A stretch of DNA of 64,000 bases from Leptolyngbya sp. FACHB-261. Lineage in GTDB: Bacteria > Cyanobacteriota > Cyanobacteriia > FACHB-261. The DNA lies in contig NZ_JACJPL010000024.1 in assembly GCF_014696065.1 (NCBI RefSeq), positions 1 to 64,000 of the forward strand, written 5' to 3'. Below are positions 55,683-64,000 of the stretch, in pieces. A program made the translations under genes and the position numbers. Positions within the stretch are counted from its first letter, which is position 1. Each line of letters begins with the position of its first letter. Below the pieces are notes generated by a model. That model worked only from the letters and a program-made list of their open reading frames with translations. It did no database searches and was not told where the DNA came from.

Positions 55683-56354
55683 ATGGAATCCGTCACTAAA
55701 AAAGAAAGCATTCAACAGAATGACGCTGAGCGCTGGGCCTCGATCATCGGCGGCGGTGCTATGGTCCTCTCGGGTCTGCGTCAAGGTTCCCTACGGGGCG
55801 CTTTGATGGCGTTGGCTGGGGGTACCGCTATCTATCACGGCGTGGCTCAACAGAATAGTATTCAGGACGCCCTTAATCAGACGCTCAAGGTCGAGAAAAC
55901 AGTCACGATTAACCGTCCAGTTGAAGAGCTTTATCGCTTCTGGCACAACTTTGAGAACCTACCCACCTTCATGAAGCATCTGCAATCGGTGAAGGTCATA
56001 GATGCCAAGCGTTCTCACTGGGTTGCTAAAGCACCTTTGGATAACCAGGTGGAGTGGGATGCCGACATTATTAAGGAAGAAGAAAATCACCTAATTGCCT
56101 GGGCTTCAGTTGAAGGCGCAGACATCGATAATTCTGGCTTTGTGCGTTTCCAACCTGCCCCTGCTGGACGCGGCACCGAAGTCAAGGTGGTGATCGAATA
56201 TAACATGCCCGGCGGCACAGTTGGCGCAGCAATTGCCAAGCTATTCGGTGAAGAGCCCGAACAGCAAGTCGGAGACGATTTACGCCGCTTCAAGCAACTA
56301 ATGGAAGCAGGGGAAATTGCAACTACAGAAGGCCAACCATCCGGCCGGGAATAA
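55683..56354 (+). CDS. DUF2892-SRPBCC membrane protein
   Basis: 223 residues. The N-terminus (about 15-60) holds GGGAMVLSGLRQGSLRGALMALAGGTAIYHG, two short membrane segments of the DUF2892 type. The rest (about 68-205) is an SRPBCC/START-like hydrophobic-ligand fold: VTINRPVEELYRFWHNFENLPTFMKHL...WVAKAPLDNQVEWDADIIKE. It might carry or protect a lipid-like ligand at the membrane. GGAG precedes the ATG by 8 nt. It lies between the DJ-1 fusion and the first alcohol dehydrogenase. Confidence 0.75.
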   Translation: MESVTKKESIQQNDAERWASIIGGGAMVLSGLRQGSLRGALMALAGGTAIYHGVAQQNSIQDALNQTLKVEKTVTINRPVEELYRFWHNFENLPTFMKHLQSVKVIDAKRSHWVAKAPLDNQVEWDADIIKEEENHLIAWASVEGADIDNSGFVRFQPAPAGRGTEVKVVIEYNMPGGTVGAAIAKLFGEEPEQQVGDDLRRFKQLMEAGEIATTEGQPSGRE

Positions 56355-56372
56355 GGGCGAGGAAAATTAGTA

Positions 56373-57542
56373 ATGAAAGCAGTTTGCTGGCATGGCGCCA
56401 CCGATGTGCGGGTCGAGACAGTCCCCGATCCCACAATTTTGAACCCACGCGACGCCATTCTCAAAGTCACCCTTACAACCATCTGTGGCTCTGACTTACA
56501 TATCTACGATGGTTATATTCCCAGCATGCTGCCCGGTGACATCATCGGCCATGAATTTATGGGGGAAGTGGTTGAGGTCGGCAGCGAAGTTAAAAAGCTG
56601 AAAAAAGGCGACCGGGTTGTCGTTTCCTCAGTGATTGGCTGTGGTCAATGCGCCTATTGCAGCCGACAAAAATGGTCGATGTGCGACAACTCCAATCCTA
56701 AAGCTGGGTTGCAAGAAAAGGTCTTCGGCTTTGGGTCTGCGGCTATCTTTGGCTACTCCCATTTATTCGGCGGCTACGCGGGCTCTTTTGCAGAATATAT
56801 TCGCATTCCGTTTGCCGATCACGGAGCGATTAAAGTGCCAGATGGCATTCCAGATGAAAAGATTCTGCCCCTATCAGATGCTTTTCCCACCGGCTATATG
56901 GGTGCAGAGTTTTGCAACATCCAGCCTGGCGATACGGTTGCCGTTTGGGGCTGTGGCCCAGTAGGTCTGTTTGCCATGCGCAGCGCCTACATGCTAGGGG
57001 CCGAACGGGTAATTGCTATTGATCGCTTCCCCGAACGTCTGCGTCTGGCCCAAGAATTTGGCAGAGCCGAGGTTATTAACTACGAAGAAGTTGATGCAGG
57101 TGAAGCGCTCAAAGAAATGACCGGTGGACGCGGCCCAGATTCCTGCCTGGACGCAGTCGGTTTAGAAGCACACGGCATGGGTCTAGAGGGCTTCTACGAC
57201 AAGGCCAAGCAAGCTGTGCGCCTGGAAACTGATCGTCCCCCTGTGCTGCGACAAATGATGGTGGCCTGCCGTAAAGGCGGCACGCTCTCGATCATGGGGG
57301 TTTATGGTGGCTTCGTCGACAAAATGCCGATGGGTGCAGCCTTCAATAAAGGCTTGACTTTCAGAATGGGGCAGATGTTTGGCCAGAAGTACATTCCCCA
57401 GCTGATCGAGCGAGTCGCCAACGGCGAAATCGACCCGTCCCTTGTGTTCAGCCACCACCTACCTTTGGACGAAACCAAACGTGGCTTTGAGCTGTTTAAG
57501 CACAAGAAAGAGAACTGTACTAAGGTTGCGCTCAAACCTTAA
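56373..57542 (+). CDS. zinc-dependent alcohol/formaldehyde dehydrogenase-like protein, copy 1
   Basis: 389 residues, MDR superfamily. Catalytic zinc residues lie in [12 protein letters not shown] (Cys) and IIGHEFMGEVVEVG (His-Glu). The structural-zinc loop is CGQCAYCSRQKWSMC. The NAD(P) fold is [15 protein letters not shown]. The length and the FGSAAIFGYSHLFGGYAG insert match the glutathione-independent formaldehyde dehydrogenase-like branch. It would oxidise or reduce small aldehydes. A close paralogue lies 465 bp further on, with an exported-protein gene between them. Confidence 0.9.
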   Translation: MKAVCWHGATDVRVETVPDPTILNPRDAILKVTLTTICGSDLHIYDGYIPSMLPGDIIGHEFMGEVVEVGSEVKKLKKGDRVVVSSVIGCGQCAYCSRQKWSMCDNSNPKAGLQEKVFGFGSAAIFGYSHLFGGYAGSFAEYIRIPFADHGAIKVPDGIPDEKILPLSDAFPTGYMGAEFCNIQPGDTVAVWGCGPVGLFAMRSAYMLGAERVIAIDRFPERLRLAQEFGRAEVINYEEVDAGEALKEMTGGRGPDSCLDAVGLEAHGMGLEGFYDKAKQAVRLETDRPPVLRQMMVACRKGGTLSIMGVYGGFVDKMPMGAAFNKGLTFRMGQMFGQKYIPQLIERVANGEIDPSLVFSHHLPLDETKRGFELFKHKKENCTKVALKP

Positions 57543-57586
57543 GTATCAGCCCAAAGATCATCCCTGAAAACATACTGAGGCTGTCT

Positions 57587-58006
57587 ATGAAACGCTCCAT
57601 GAAACAACTGATTTCTTTGCTACCAGCGATCCGAGTTCGTGCAATTCTCACAGCTTTTTTAGTGGGTGTTGTATTGCTAGCTGATCTGGTATTTGGCTAC
57701 GGTCAACCCTTGCCAGCCCACGCAGCAAAGGCTTTAACCCCAGAGGTGAAATCCTATCAAAGCGGCCAAGTGAAGTCCGATCGAGACGAGAGTGCAACGC
57801 GCAGCTCGAACTCTCAAGCAGACTCACAACGCGATTTATACAATCAAGACAGCCTACAGGAAAACTCTAAGAACAAGTTACAAGAGGCTGCTGACAACGT
57901 CCGTGAAAAGCTGAATCTTGATGAGCCATTACCGCCCAGCACCAAGAAATTTATCAATCAGCTTCAAGACGACAATCCAACCAACGCGCTGACGGGAAGA
58001 GACTAA
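57587..58006 (+). CDS. small exported, charged low-complexity protein
   Basis: 139 residues. A signal peptide (about 12-44, ILTAFLVGVVLLADLVFGYGQPLPAHA/A) is followed by a Ser/Asp/Gln-rich region. A short helical part (NKLQEAADNVREKLNLDEPLP) resembles CsbD- or late-embryogenesis-like stress proteins. GAGG precedes the ATG by 6 nt. Its TAA is directly followed by the ATG of the second alcohol dehydrogenase, so translation is tightly linked. Function unknown. Confidence 0.7.
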   Translation: MKRSMKQLISLLPAIRVRAILTAFLVGVVLLADLVFGYGQPLPAHAAKALTPEVKSYQSGQVKSDRDESATRSSNSQADSQRDLYNQDSLQENSKNKLQEAADNVREKLNLDEPLPPSTKKFINQLQDDNPTNALTGRD

Positions 58007-59173
58007 ATGAAAGCGCTTTGTTGGCACGGTGCTAACGATGTGCGGGTGGAAACGGTACCCGATCCTAAGCTCGCCAATCCACGGGATGCCATTGTTAAAA
58101 TCACCTCTACTGCCATTTGTGGGTCTGACTTACACATTTACGACGGCTATATTCCCTCAATGCAATCTGGGGATATTCTCGGCCATGAATTCATGGGCGA
58201 AATCGTCGAGCTGGGCAGTGAAGTTAAGAACCTGAAGATTGGCGACCGCGTCGTCGTTCCCTTCACTATTTCTTGCGGCAATTGCTTCTTCTGCCAGCGC
58301 GATTTGTCGTCGCTATGCGATAACTCCAACCCCAATGCCTGGATGGCGGAAAAGCTCTACGGCCATTCTCCTGCTGGGCTGTTTGGCTACTCTCATATGT
58401 TTGGTGGCTATGCAGGTGGACAGGCAGAATATGCCCGGGTTCCCTTTGCTGATGTTGGCCTGTTCAAGGTTCCTGACAATTTAACTGATAACCAGGTCTT
58501 GTTCCTGACCGACATTTTTCCAACCGGCTATATGGCCGCCGAAAATTGCAACATCCAACCCGGCGATATAATTGCCGTTTGGGGCTGTGGTCCTGTGGGC
58601 CAGTTTGCCATCAAGAGCGCTTATCTATTGGGTGCCGAGCGGGTAATCGCCATTGACCGCGTTCCAGAGCGCTTGCAGATGGCAGAGCAGATCGGTGCTA
58701 CTGTCATCAACTACGAAGAAGTCGATGCGGGCGAAGTGCTCAAGGAATTAACCGGCGGCCGGGGTCCGGATGCCTGCATTGACGCGGTGGGGATGGAAGC
58801 TCATGGCACGGATGCAATGGCCTTGTATGACCAGGTGAAGCAGGCCGTACGGCTGGAAACCGACCGTCCTACCGCTTTGCGGCAGGTGATGGTGGCTTGC
58901 GGCAAAGGTGGCACCGTGTCTCTGGCTGGAGTATATGGTGGTTTACTCGACAAGCTTCCCTTTGGTGCGGCCTTTAACAAAGGTCTGACCTTTAAGATGG
59001 GCCAGACTCACGTTCACCGCTACCTAAATCCCCTGCTCGACCTCATTCAGCAGGGCAAGATCGACCCATCGTTTGTGATTACCCACCGCATGAAACTCGA
59101 AGATGCTCCCAAGGGCTACGAGATTTTCAAGCACAAGAAAGACAACTGCATCAAGGTGGTATTGACTCCCTAA
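58007..59173 (+). CDS. zinc-dependent alcohol/formaldehyde dehydrogenase-like protein, copy 2
   Basis: 388 residues, clearly paralogous to copy 1 (most blocks nearly identical, such as [15 protein letters not shown] and GHEFMGE). The catalytic residues CGSDLH and GHEF and the structural zinc loop ([15 protein letters not shown]) are complete. Both copies are therefore likely active. Differences are concentrated in the loop after the structural zinc and in substrate-lining segments, which may change specificity. The start abuts the previous stop. A perfect palindrome terminator follows. Confidence 0.9.
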   Translation: MKALCWHGANDVRVETVPDPKLANPRDAIVKITSTAICGSDLHIYDGYIPSMQSGDILGHEFMGEIVELGSEVKNLKIGDRVVVPFTISCGNCFFCQRDLSSLCDNSNPNAWMAEKLYGHSPAGLFGYSHMFGGYAGGQAEYARVPFADVGLFKVPDNLTDNQVLFLTDIFPTGYMAAENCNIQPGDIIAVWGCGPVGQFAIKSAYLLGAERVIAIDRVPERLQMAEQIGATVINYEEVDAGEVLKELTGGRGPDACIDAVGMEAHGTDAMALYDQVKQAVRLETDRPTALRQVMVACGKGGTVSLAGVYGGLLDKLPFGAAFNKGLTFKMGQTHVHRYLNPLLDLIQQGKIDPSFVITHRMKLEDAPKGYEIFKHKKDNCIKVVLTP

Positions 59174-59197
59174 TTAGGTGCTTGTCAACACTCTGTC

Positions 59198-59250
59198 CAC
59201 AAAGAGCAAAGAAGGAGCTAGATTATCTAGCTCCTTCTTTGCTCTTTGTG
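59198..59250. terminator. perfect 26-bp-arm palindrome, bidirectional terminator
   Basis: Left arm 59198-59223 and right arm 59225-59250 pair perfectly over 26 bp with a 1-nt centre. It sits between the convergent stops of the second dehydrogenase and por. It contains GAAGGAGCTAGA, as the 50273 hairpin does. This is one of the strongest inverted repeats in the window. Confidence 0.8.
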
Positions 59251-59263
59251 ATCTCTTATCCGG

Positions 59264-60674
<1,411 letters not shown>

Positions 60675-60980
60675 TTAAGACGGCGGTAGCTCTATTTTCG
60701 ATTTCGTAGGATGCTCGCGATAGAGCACAAGCGTCCGACCGATCACCTGGACCAACTGTACGCCCTTCAGTTGTTCTGCCAGGACTTCCCCAATCTCCCG
60801 AGCACCCTCGGGGGCCGATTCTTGCACCTTGAGCTTGAGCAGCTCACGCGTATTGAAGGCATCTTCAATGGCCTGCACTGAAGCCTCGGTCACGCCATCC
60901 TTACCAACGTGCAGAATTGGTTTCAGAGGCTGAGCGAGTGATTTCAGGTAGGCCCGTTGCTTGGAGTTAAGAGTAGTCAT
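60675..60980 (-). CDS. yhbY: YhbY-like CRM-domain RNA-binding protein
   Basis: 101 residues. The CRM fold is complete: KQRAYLKSLAQPLKPILHVGKDGVTEASVQAIEDAF, then HELL-like RELLKLKVQESAPEGAREIG and VQLVQVIGRTLVLYRE. YhbY binds pre-50S ribosomal particles and helps assembly. In its place before the phytochrome gene it is transcribed separately, with an 11-bp repeat just upstream of its start. Confidence 0.93.
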   Translation of the reverse strand: MTTLNSKQRAYLKSLAQPLKPILHVGKDGVTEASVQAIEDAFNTRELLKLKVQESAPEGAREIGEVLAEQLKGVQLVQVIGRTLVLYREHPTKSKIELPPS

Positions 60981-61016
60981 ACCTGTACATTTTAAGCTTA
61001 TTCCAGCATTCAGCGA

Positions 61017-61060
61017 GGTACTGACACGGTACTAGCGCGGTACTGGCGTGGTATTGACAC
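61017..61060. repeat. 11-bp tandem repeat, four units
   Basis: Units GGTACTGACAC, GGTACTAGCGC, GGTACTGGCGT and GGTATTGACAC follow each other without gaps. They lie 37-80 bp upstream of the yhbY start. The period is one DNA turn, so a repeated protein-binding site is possible; no known regulator consensus fits exactly. Confidence 0.55.
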
Positions 61061-61135
61061 AGGCAGAACAAGCTAACGCAGGTGAACAGTAGACACCGTT
61101 CAGTAGCTTGGCTTAGCCCTGGGACCAAGAGCAAT

Positions 61136-63868
61136 CTAGACCCGTTGAGTCGGCTGGAGCCAGCGTTCTAGGTGAGCATTCAGATCCTTCATCTTGATCG
61201 GTTTGCTGAGGTAATCATCCATGCCTGCGGCTAAGCACTTCTCTTGGTCGCCTACCATTGCGTAGGCAGTCACGCCAATCACGATGGTTCGGTGTTCTTG
61301 GCTCTGTCGTTGCCGGAGTTGCCGAGTGGCTTCGTAACCATCTAAAACAGGCATCTGACAATCCATCAAGATGATGTCGTATGACTGCTCAGCTAAGCGT
61401 TCCAGAGCCTTTTGCCCATCGCTGACGGCATCAGCTTGGTAACCCAAAGTCTGCAGCATTTTCATAGTTAGCATCTGGTTGAGCGGCGTGTCCTCTACCA
61501 CCAAAATTCGGGCGGATGGCACCGCTGCATGACTCACTGACGCAGCCTGAGCAGCTGGTTCTTTTGCTTGGGCCTCAGCTCTTTCCAACAAAGCGGTGAA
61601 CCAGAAGGTAGAGCCTTGGCCTAGGTCGCTCTTAACGCCAATTTTTCCGCCCATCAGATTCACAATTTTGCGGCAAATGGTGAGCCCTAAGCCGGTTCCT
61701 TCATACTGCCGAGTCGCTGAGGCTTCAACTTGAGTGAAAGGTTCAAAGACTCTGGTTTGATCCTCCGGTGCCAAACCGATGCCTGTATCTTGAACACTGA
61801 AGTGCAGCACAGCACCTTCTTCAGACTCGTCCAATTTCTCAATTCTGAGCACCACTTTGCCAACAGCCGTAAACTTGATGGCATTGCGGATGAGATTGGT
61901 CAGGACTTGTTGTAAGCGGTCAACAGGACCAATCAACCATTGAGGAATCTCGGGCGCAATAACGGTAGTCAGGAGTAATCCTTTTGCTTCTGCTTGCGGT
62001 TGAAACAGGTTGATTAGATTTTTGATTACCGAGCGGGGAGCAAACTTAACTGAGTTCAGTTTGAGTTCACCAGCCTCCAGTTTGGATAGATCCAGAATGT
62101 CGTTGATAATTGCCAGTAGACTTTCACCACCGTGACTGATGGAGTGAATATATCCTTGCTGTTCAGGGTCAAGAGCGGTGGTTTCTAGTAACTGCGTGAA
62201 GCCTAGAATGGCGTTCATCGGTGTGCGAATTTCATGGCTCATATTGGCTAGAAAATCGCTCTTAGCCTGGTTGGCTTTTTCGGCCTGGATTGCTGCTTCG
62301 CGTAGGGCCGTCTGCGAAGATTCCAAAGCAGCCAGTAATAAACTATGCCGTAATTCCTGTGCCGCTTCGATTTCTAGAGATTCCCAGGGCAGAGAGTGGT
62401 CTCGAACCAGTTCTCTCCAGACCTCAAATGAGCCTCTAGGCGAGAGCCGCACAGTCCCTTCTGGCGTGACGGATACAGCCTCGCTGGGATTGCCAGCCCA
62501 GCTGACTGTGTAGCTTTGCTCAGGTCGGAACCAAATGATGTGATAGGAGGTTTGCCTAACGACGATCGAGATGGCTAAAATCCCACTGGCTTCGATTTTG
62601 AGGTGCTCTGCTTTTGGATATTGCTCAACCAGGCTATCGGTATAAAAGATCTCCTGTTTTTGGGCTAGTAACCAAGTGAGGAGGTCTTGGATTTGTTCTT
62701 TGTCAGGGGTTTGCCCGACTAGGATGAGTTGGCTGCCTAAGGCAATTGCTACGCCTTGGGCTCGCACTAGATTTAGGAGAGCATCTTTATTGCGTTTGAG
62801 GACGGTTTCGACTCGGTCTGGATACTTCAACAGATCTTGCCTGAACCCTTCTCCAATTTGCCTAATTTGTTCGCGGTAGCCTTGTAATTCTCGCTCTTGC
62901 TGCAAGACAAATTCTACAGAGATTAATTGGCCCAGGAGTTCGCATACTCTTCGGGTTTCATAGCCAATCAGCCTGGGCGTGTAGTGATGGCAAGCGATTA
63001 AGCCCCACAGCTGATTTTGATCGATTAAGGGAATGGATAGGGAGGCGGAGACGCCCATGTTGCGCAAGTATTCGAGATGGCAGGGTGAGACACCTCGCAA
63101 TCCGGATTGGCTTAGATCAAGGGGGAAGTTAGCCTCTTCAGTTGAGAGTAGATTGACAGGCTGATGATTCACATCAGGAATCATGCGCAGCCATTTTCGG
63201 GTGAATAAGCTTCTGGCTACAGGAGGGATATCAGCGGCAGGATAGCGCAGTCCCATATAACTCTCTAGCCCAGAGCTGAGTTCTTCTGCTACCACAGTGC
63301 CGCTATGGTCAGCATCAAAGCGGTAGATCATAACCCGATCAAATTCAATTATTTTACGAACTTCTCTTGCTGCATTTTGAAATAGTTGTGCGAGTGTAGA
63401 GGCTTGTTTAATGTTAATAATAGCGGGTCTTAAGCGGTCATAAAATTTGTTTAATTGAGAGCATTGTAGCGATGGTAGGGGTTCCAATTCAAGGATCAGG
63501 GCTTCAGCAGACTGATGCACACAGGCTAAGAAGGTTTCAGCTTGAGTGCGCGGCTGATCAAAGTGCTGTTGGGGCTTTAGGGTGACTGGGAAGGGATTGG
63601 AGGTCTCAGACTCTTCTGCTAGTGCTGCGGTGATGTCTTGAACGGTTGTTTCAGCAAAAACCTGCGTTAGCCTCTGACCCAGTAAAGATTCTGGTGCAAG
63701 CCCCAAATATTCCTGAGTGTTCTGGCTGAGCTGCACAATTCTAAGATCTGGTTGTTGCAGCGCTAGGAGCACACCGTGAGGCTGGATCTGGCCAATGATA
63801 TGGAGCGGCTCGCGGTCGTCCATTGCTAGACCAATCAGCTCAGAGGTAACTTGCTTCAGAGGCTTCAT
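61136..63868 (-). CDS. phytochrome-type hybrid histidine kinase (PAS-GAF-PHY-HK-REC)
   Basis: Predicted 910 residues from ATG 63868 (the frame extends 17 residues). The PAS domain with PHGVLLAL is followed by the GAF domain with [12 protein letters not shown] and Cys263 in [17 protein letters not shown]. That Cys aligns with Cys259 of Cph1, so it probably binds phycocyanobilin. No N-terminal bacteriophytochrome Cys is present. The PHY region follows, then the kinase with His545 in [14 protein letters not shown]-box [15 protein letters not shown] and GTGLGL. The C-terminal receiver has Asp836 in [13 protein letters not shown]. It is a red/far-red sensor phosphorelay protein. The output partner is not adjacent. 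Confidence 0.9.
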   Translation of the reverse strand: MKPLKQVTSELIGLAMDDREPLHIIGQIQPHGVLLALQQPDLRIVQLSQNTQEYLGLAPESLLGQRLTQVFAETTVQDITAALAEESETSNPFPVTLKPQQHFDQPRTQAETFLACVHQSAEALILELEPLPSLQCSQLNKFYDRLRPAIINIKQASTLAQLFQNAAREVRKIIEFDRVMIYRFDADHSGTVVAEELSSGLESYMGLRYPAADIPPVARSLFTRKWLRMIPDVNHQPVNLLSTEEANFPLDLSQSGLRGVSPCHLEYLRNMGVSASLSIPLIDQNQLWGLIACHHYTPRLIGYETRRVCELLGQLISVEFVLQQERELQGYREQIRQIGEGFRQDLLKYPDRVETVLKRNKDALLNLVRAQGVAIALGSQLILVGQTPDKEQIQDLLTWLLAQKQEIFYTDSLVEQYPKAEHLKIEASGILAISIVVRQTSYHIIWFRPEQSYTVSWAGNPSEAVSVTPEGTVRLSPRGSFEVWRELVRDHSLPWESLEIEAAQELRHSLLLAALESSQTALREAAIQAEKANQAKSDFLANMSHEIRTPMNAILGFTQLLETTALDPEQQGYIHSISHGGESLLAIINDILDLSKLEAGELKLNSVKFAPRSVIKNLINLFQPQAEAKGLLLTTVIAPEIPQWLIGPVDRLQQVLTNLIRNAIKFTAVGKVVLRIEKLDESEEGAVLHFSVQDTGIGLAPEDQTRVFEPFTQVEASATRQYEGTGLGLTICRKIVNLMGGKIGVKSDLGQGSTFWFTALLERAEAQAKEPAAQAASVSHAAVPSARILVVEDTPLNQMLTMKMLQTLGYQADAVSDGQKALERLAEQSYDIILMDCQMPVLDGYEATRQLRQRQSQEHRTIVIGVTAYAMVGDQEKCLAAGMDDYLSKPIKMKDLNAHLERWLQPTQRV

Positions 63869-64000
63869 AACGAGGGTTGGAGTGATGTCCCGTTTAATAT
63901 GCCCTTCCAGGGCTGCCAACGCACGGTTCTGACAGCAAATTTGACTGTTCCTACAGCAAGGTCAGTGGCATAGCAGCTAAAGCTTAGTAGCGATCAATAC

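Noticed and set aside
61017-61060. NtcA-type GTA-N8-TAC sites in the 11-bp repeat
   Set aside because: The spacing between GTA and TAC is 9, not 8, and the repeat is not palindromic as required.

Overview
The window is a chromosomal stretch of a cyanobacterium with mid-range GC (about 50-55% by eye). The evidence is a light-dependent protochlorophyllide reductase, a Cph1-type phytochrome, the NDH-1 subunits NdhH and NdhK, tocopherol genes (homogentisate phytyltransferase and a gamma-tocopherol-type methyltransferase), class II FBPase/SBPase next to glutamyl-tRNA reductase, GGPP synthase, and proteins resembling the cyanobacterial families DUF4335, DUF4112 and DUF4079. I cannot name the genus. 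No rRNA, tRNA, CRISPR array or complete mobile element was found. The only trace of a mobile element is a transposase-like C-terminus at the left edge.

Layout. 1-6 kb: transposase tail, voltage-gated K+ channel, an overlapping histidine kinase/response-regulator pair, and an XPB-like helicase. 6-9 kb: efp-accB and citrate synthase. 9-11 kb: a micro membrane protein and two tocopherol genes. 11-17 kb, mostly minus strand: actin-like ATPase with a coiled-coil partner, SGNH hydrolase, PlsC-like acyltransferase, HtrA/Deg protease, tadA, glutaredoxin. 17-27 kb: glpX, hemA, an exported L,D-transpeptidase-like protein, thyX, hydrolase, WecG-type glycosyltransferase, ftsE-ftsX. 26-37 kb: lipoate ligase-like protein, YbjN-like protein, tandem nitroreductase, REC-PP2C phosphatase, folD, crtE, DUF212, an EamA transporter, a small ClpS-fold-like protein behind a structured leader, M20 amidohydrolase and a BON lipoprotein. 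38-50 kb, mostly minus strand: PIG-V-like mannosyltransferase, a selenium module (mnmH plus a flavoprotein-SelD fusion), DUF4335/DUF4112/DUF4079 proteins, a 21-bp tandem repeat array, a YvlD-like protein and an S9 peptidase. 50-54 kb: ndhH-ndhK convergent with a MidA/NDUFAF7-like methyltransferase. 54.5-59.2 kb: a same-strand five-gene cluster (DJ-1/ferritin-like fusion, SRPBCC membrane protein, Zn-alcohol dehydrogenase, exported protein, second Zn-alcohol dehydrogenase). 59-64 kb: por, yhbY and a hybrid phytochrome kinase.

Most genes are housekeeping. The places most worth a second look are: (1) the 54.5-59.2 kb cluster, which looks like an uncharacterised aldehyde/carbonyl stress operon; (2) ndhH-ndhK beside a MidA/NDUFAF7 homologue, the family that methylates the NdhH homologue in mitochondria; (3) the actin-like ATPase with a duplicated coiled-coil partner; (4) the 14-unit, exactly 21-bp repeat array; (5) a hybrid kinase with Ser at the phospho-acceptor His position; and (6) the structured leader before the ClpS-like small protein.
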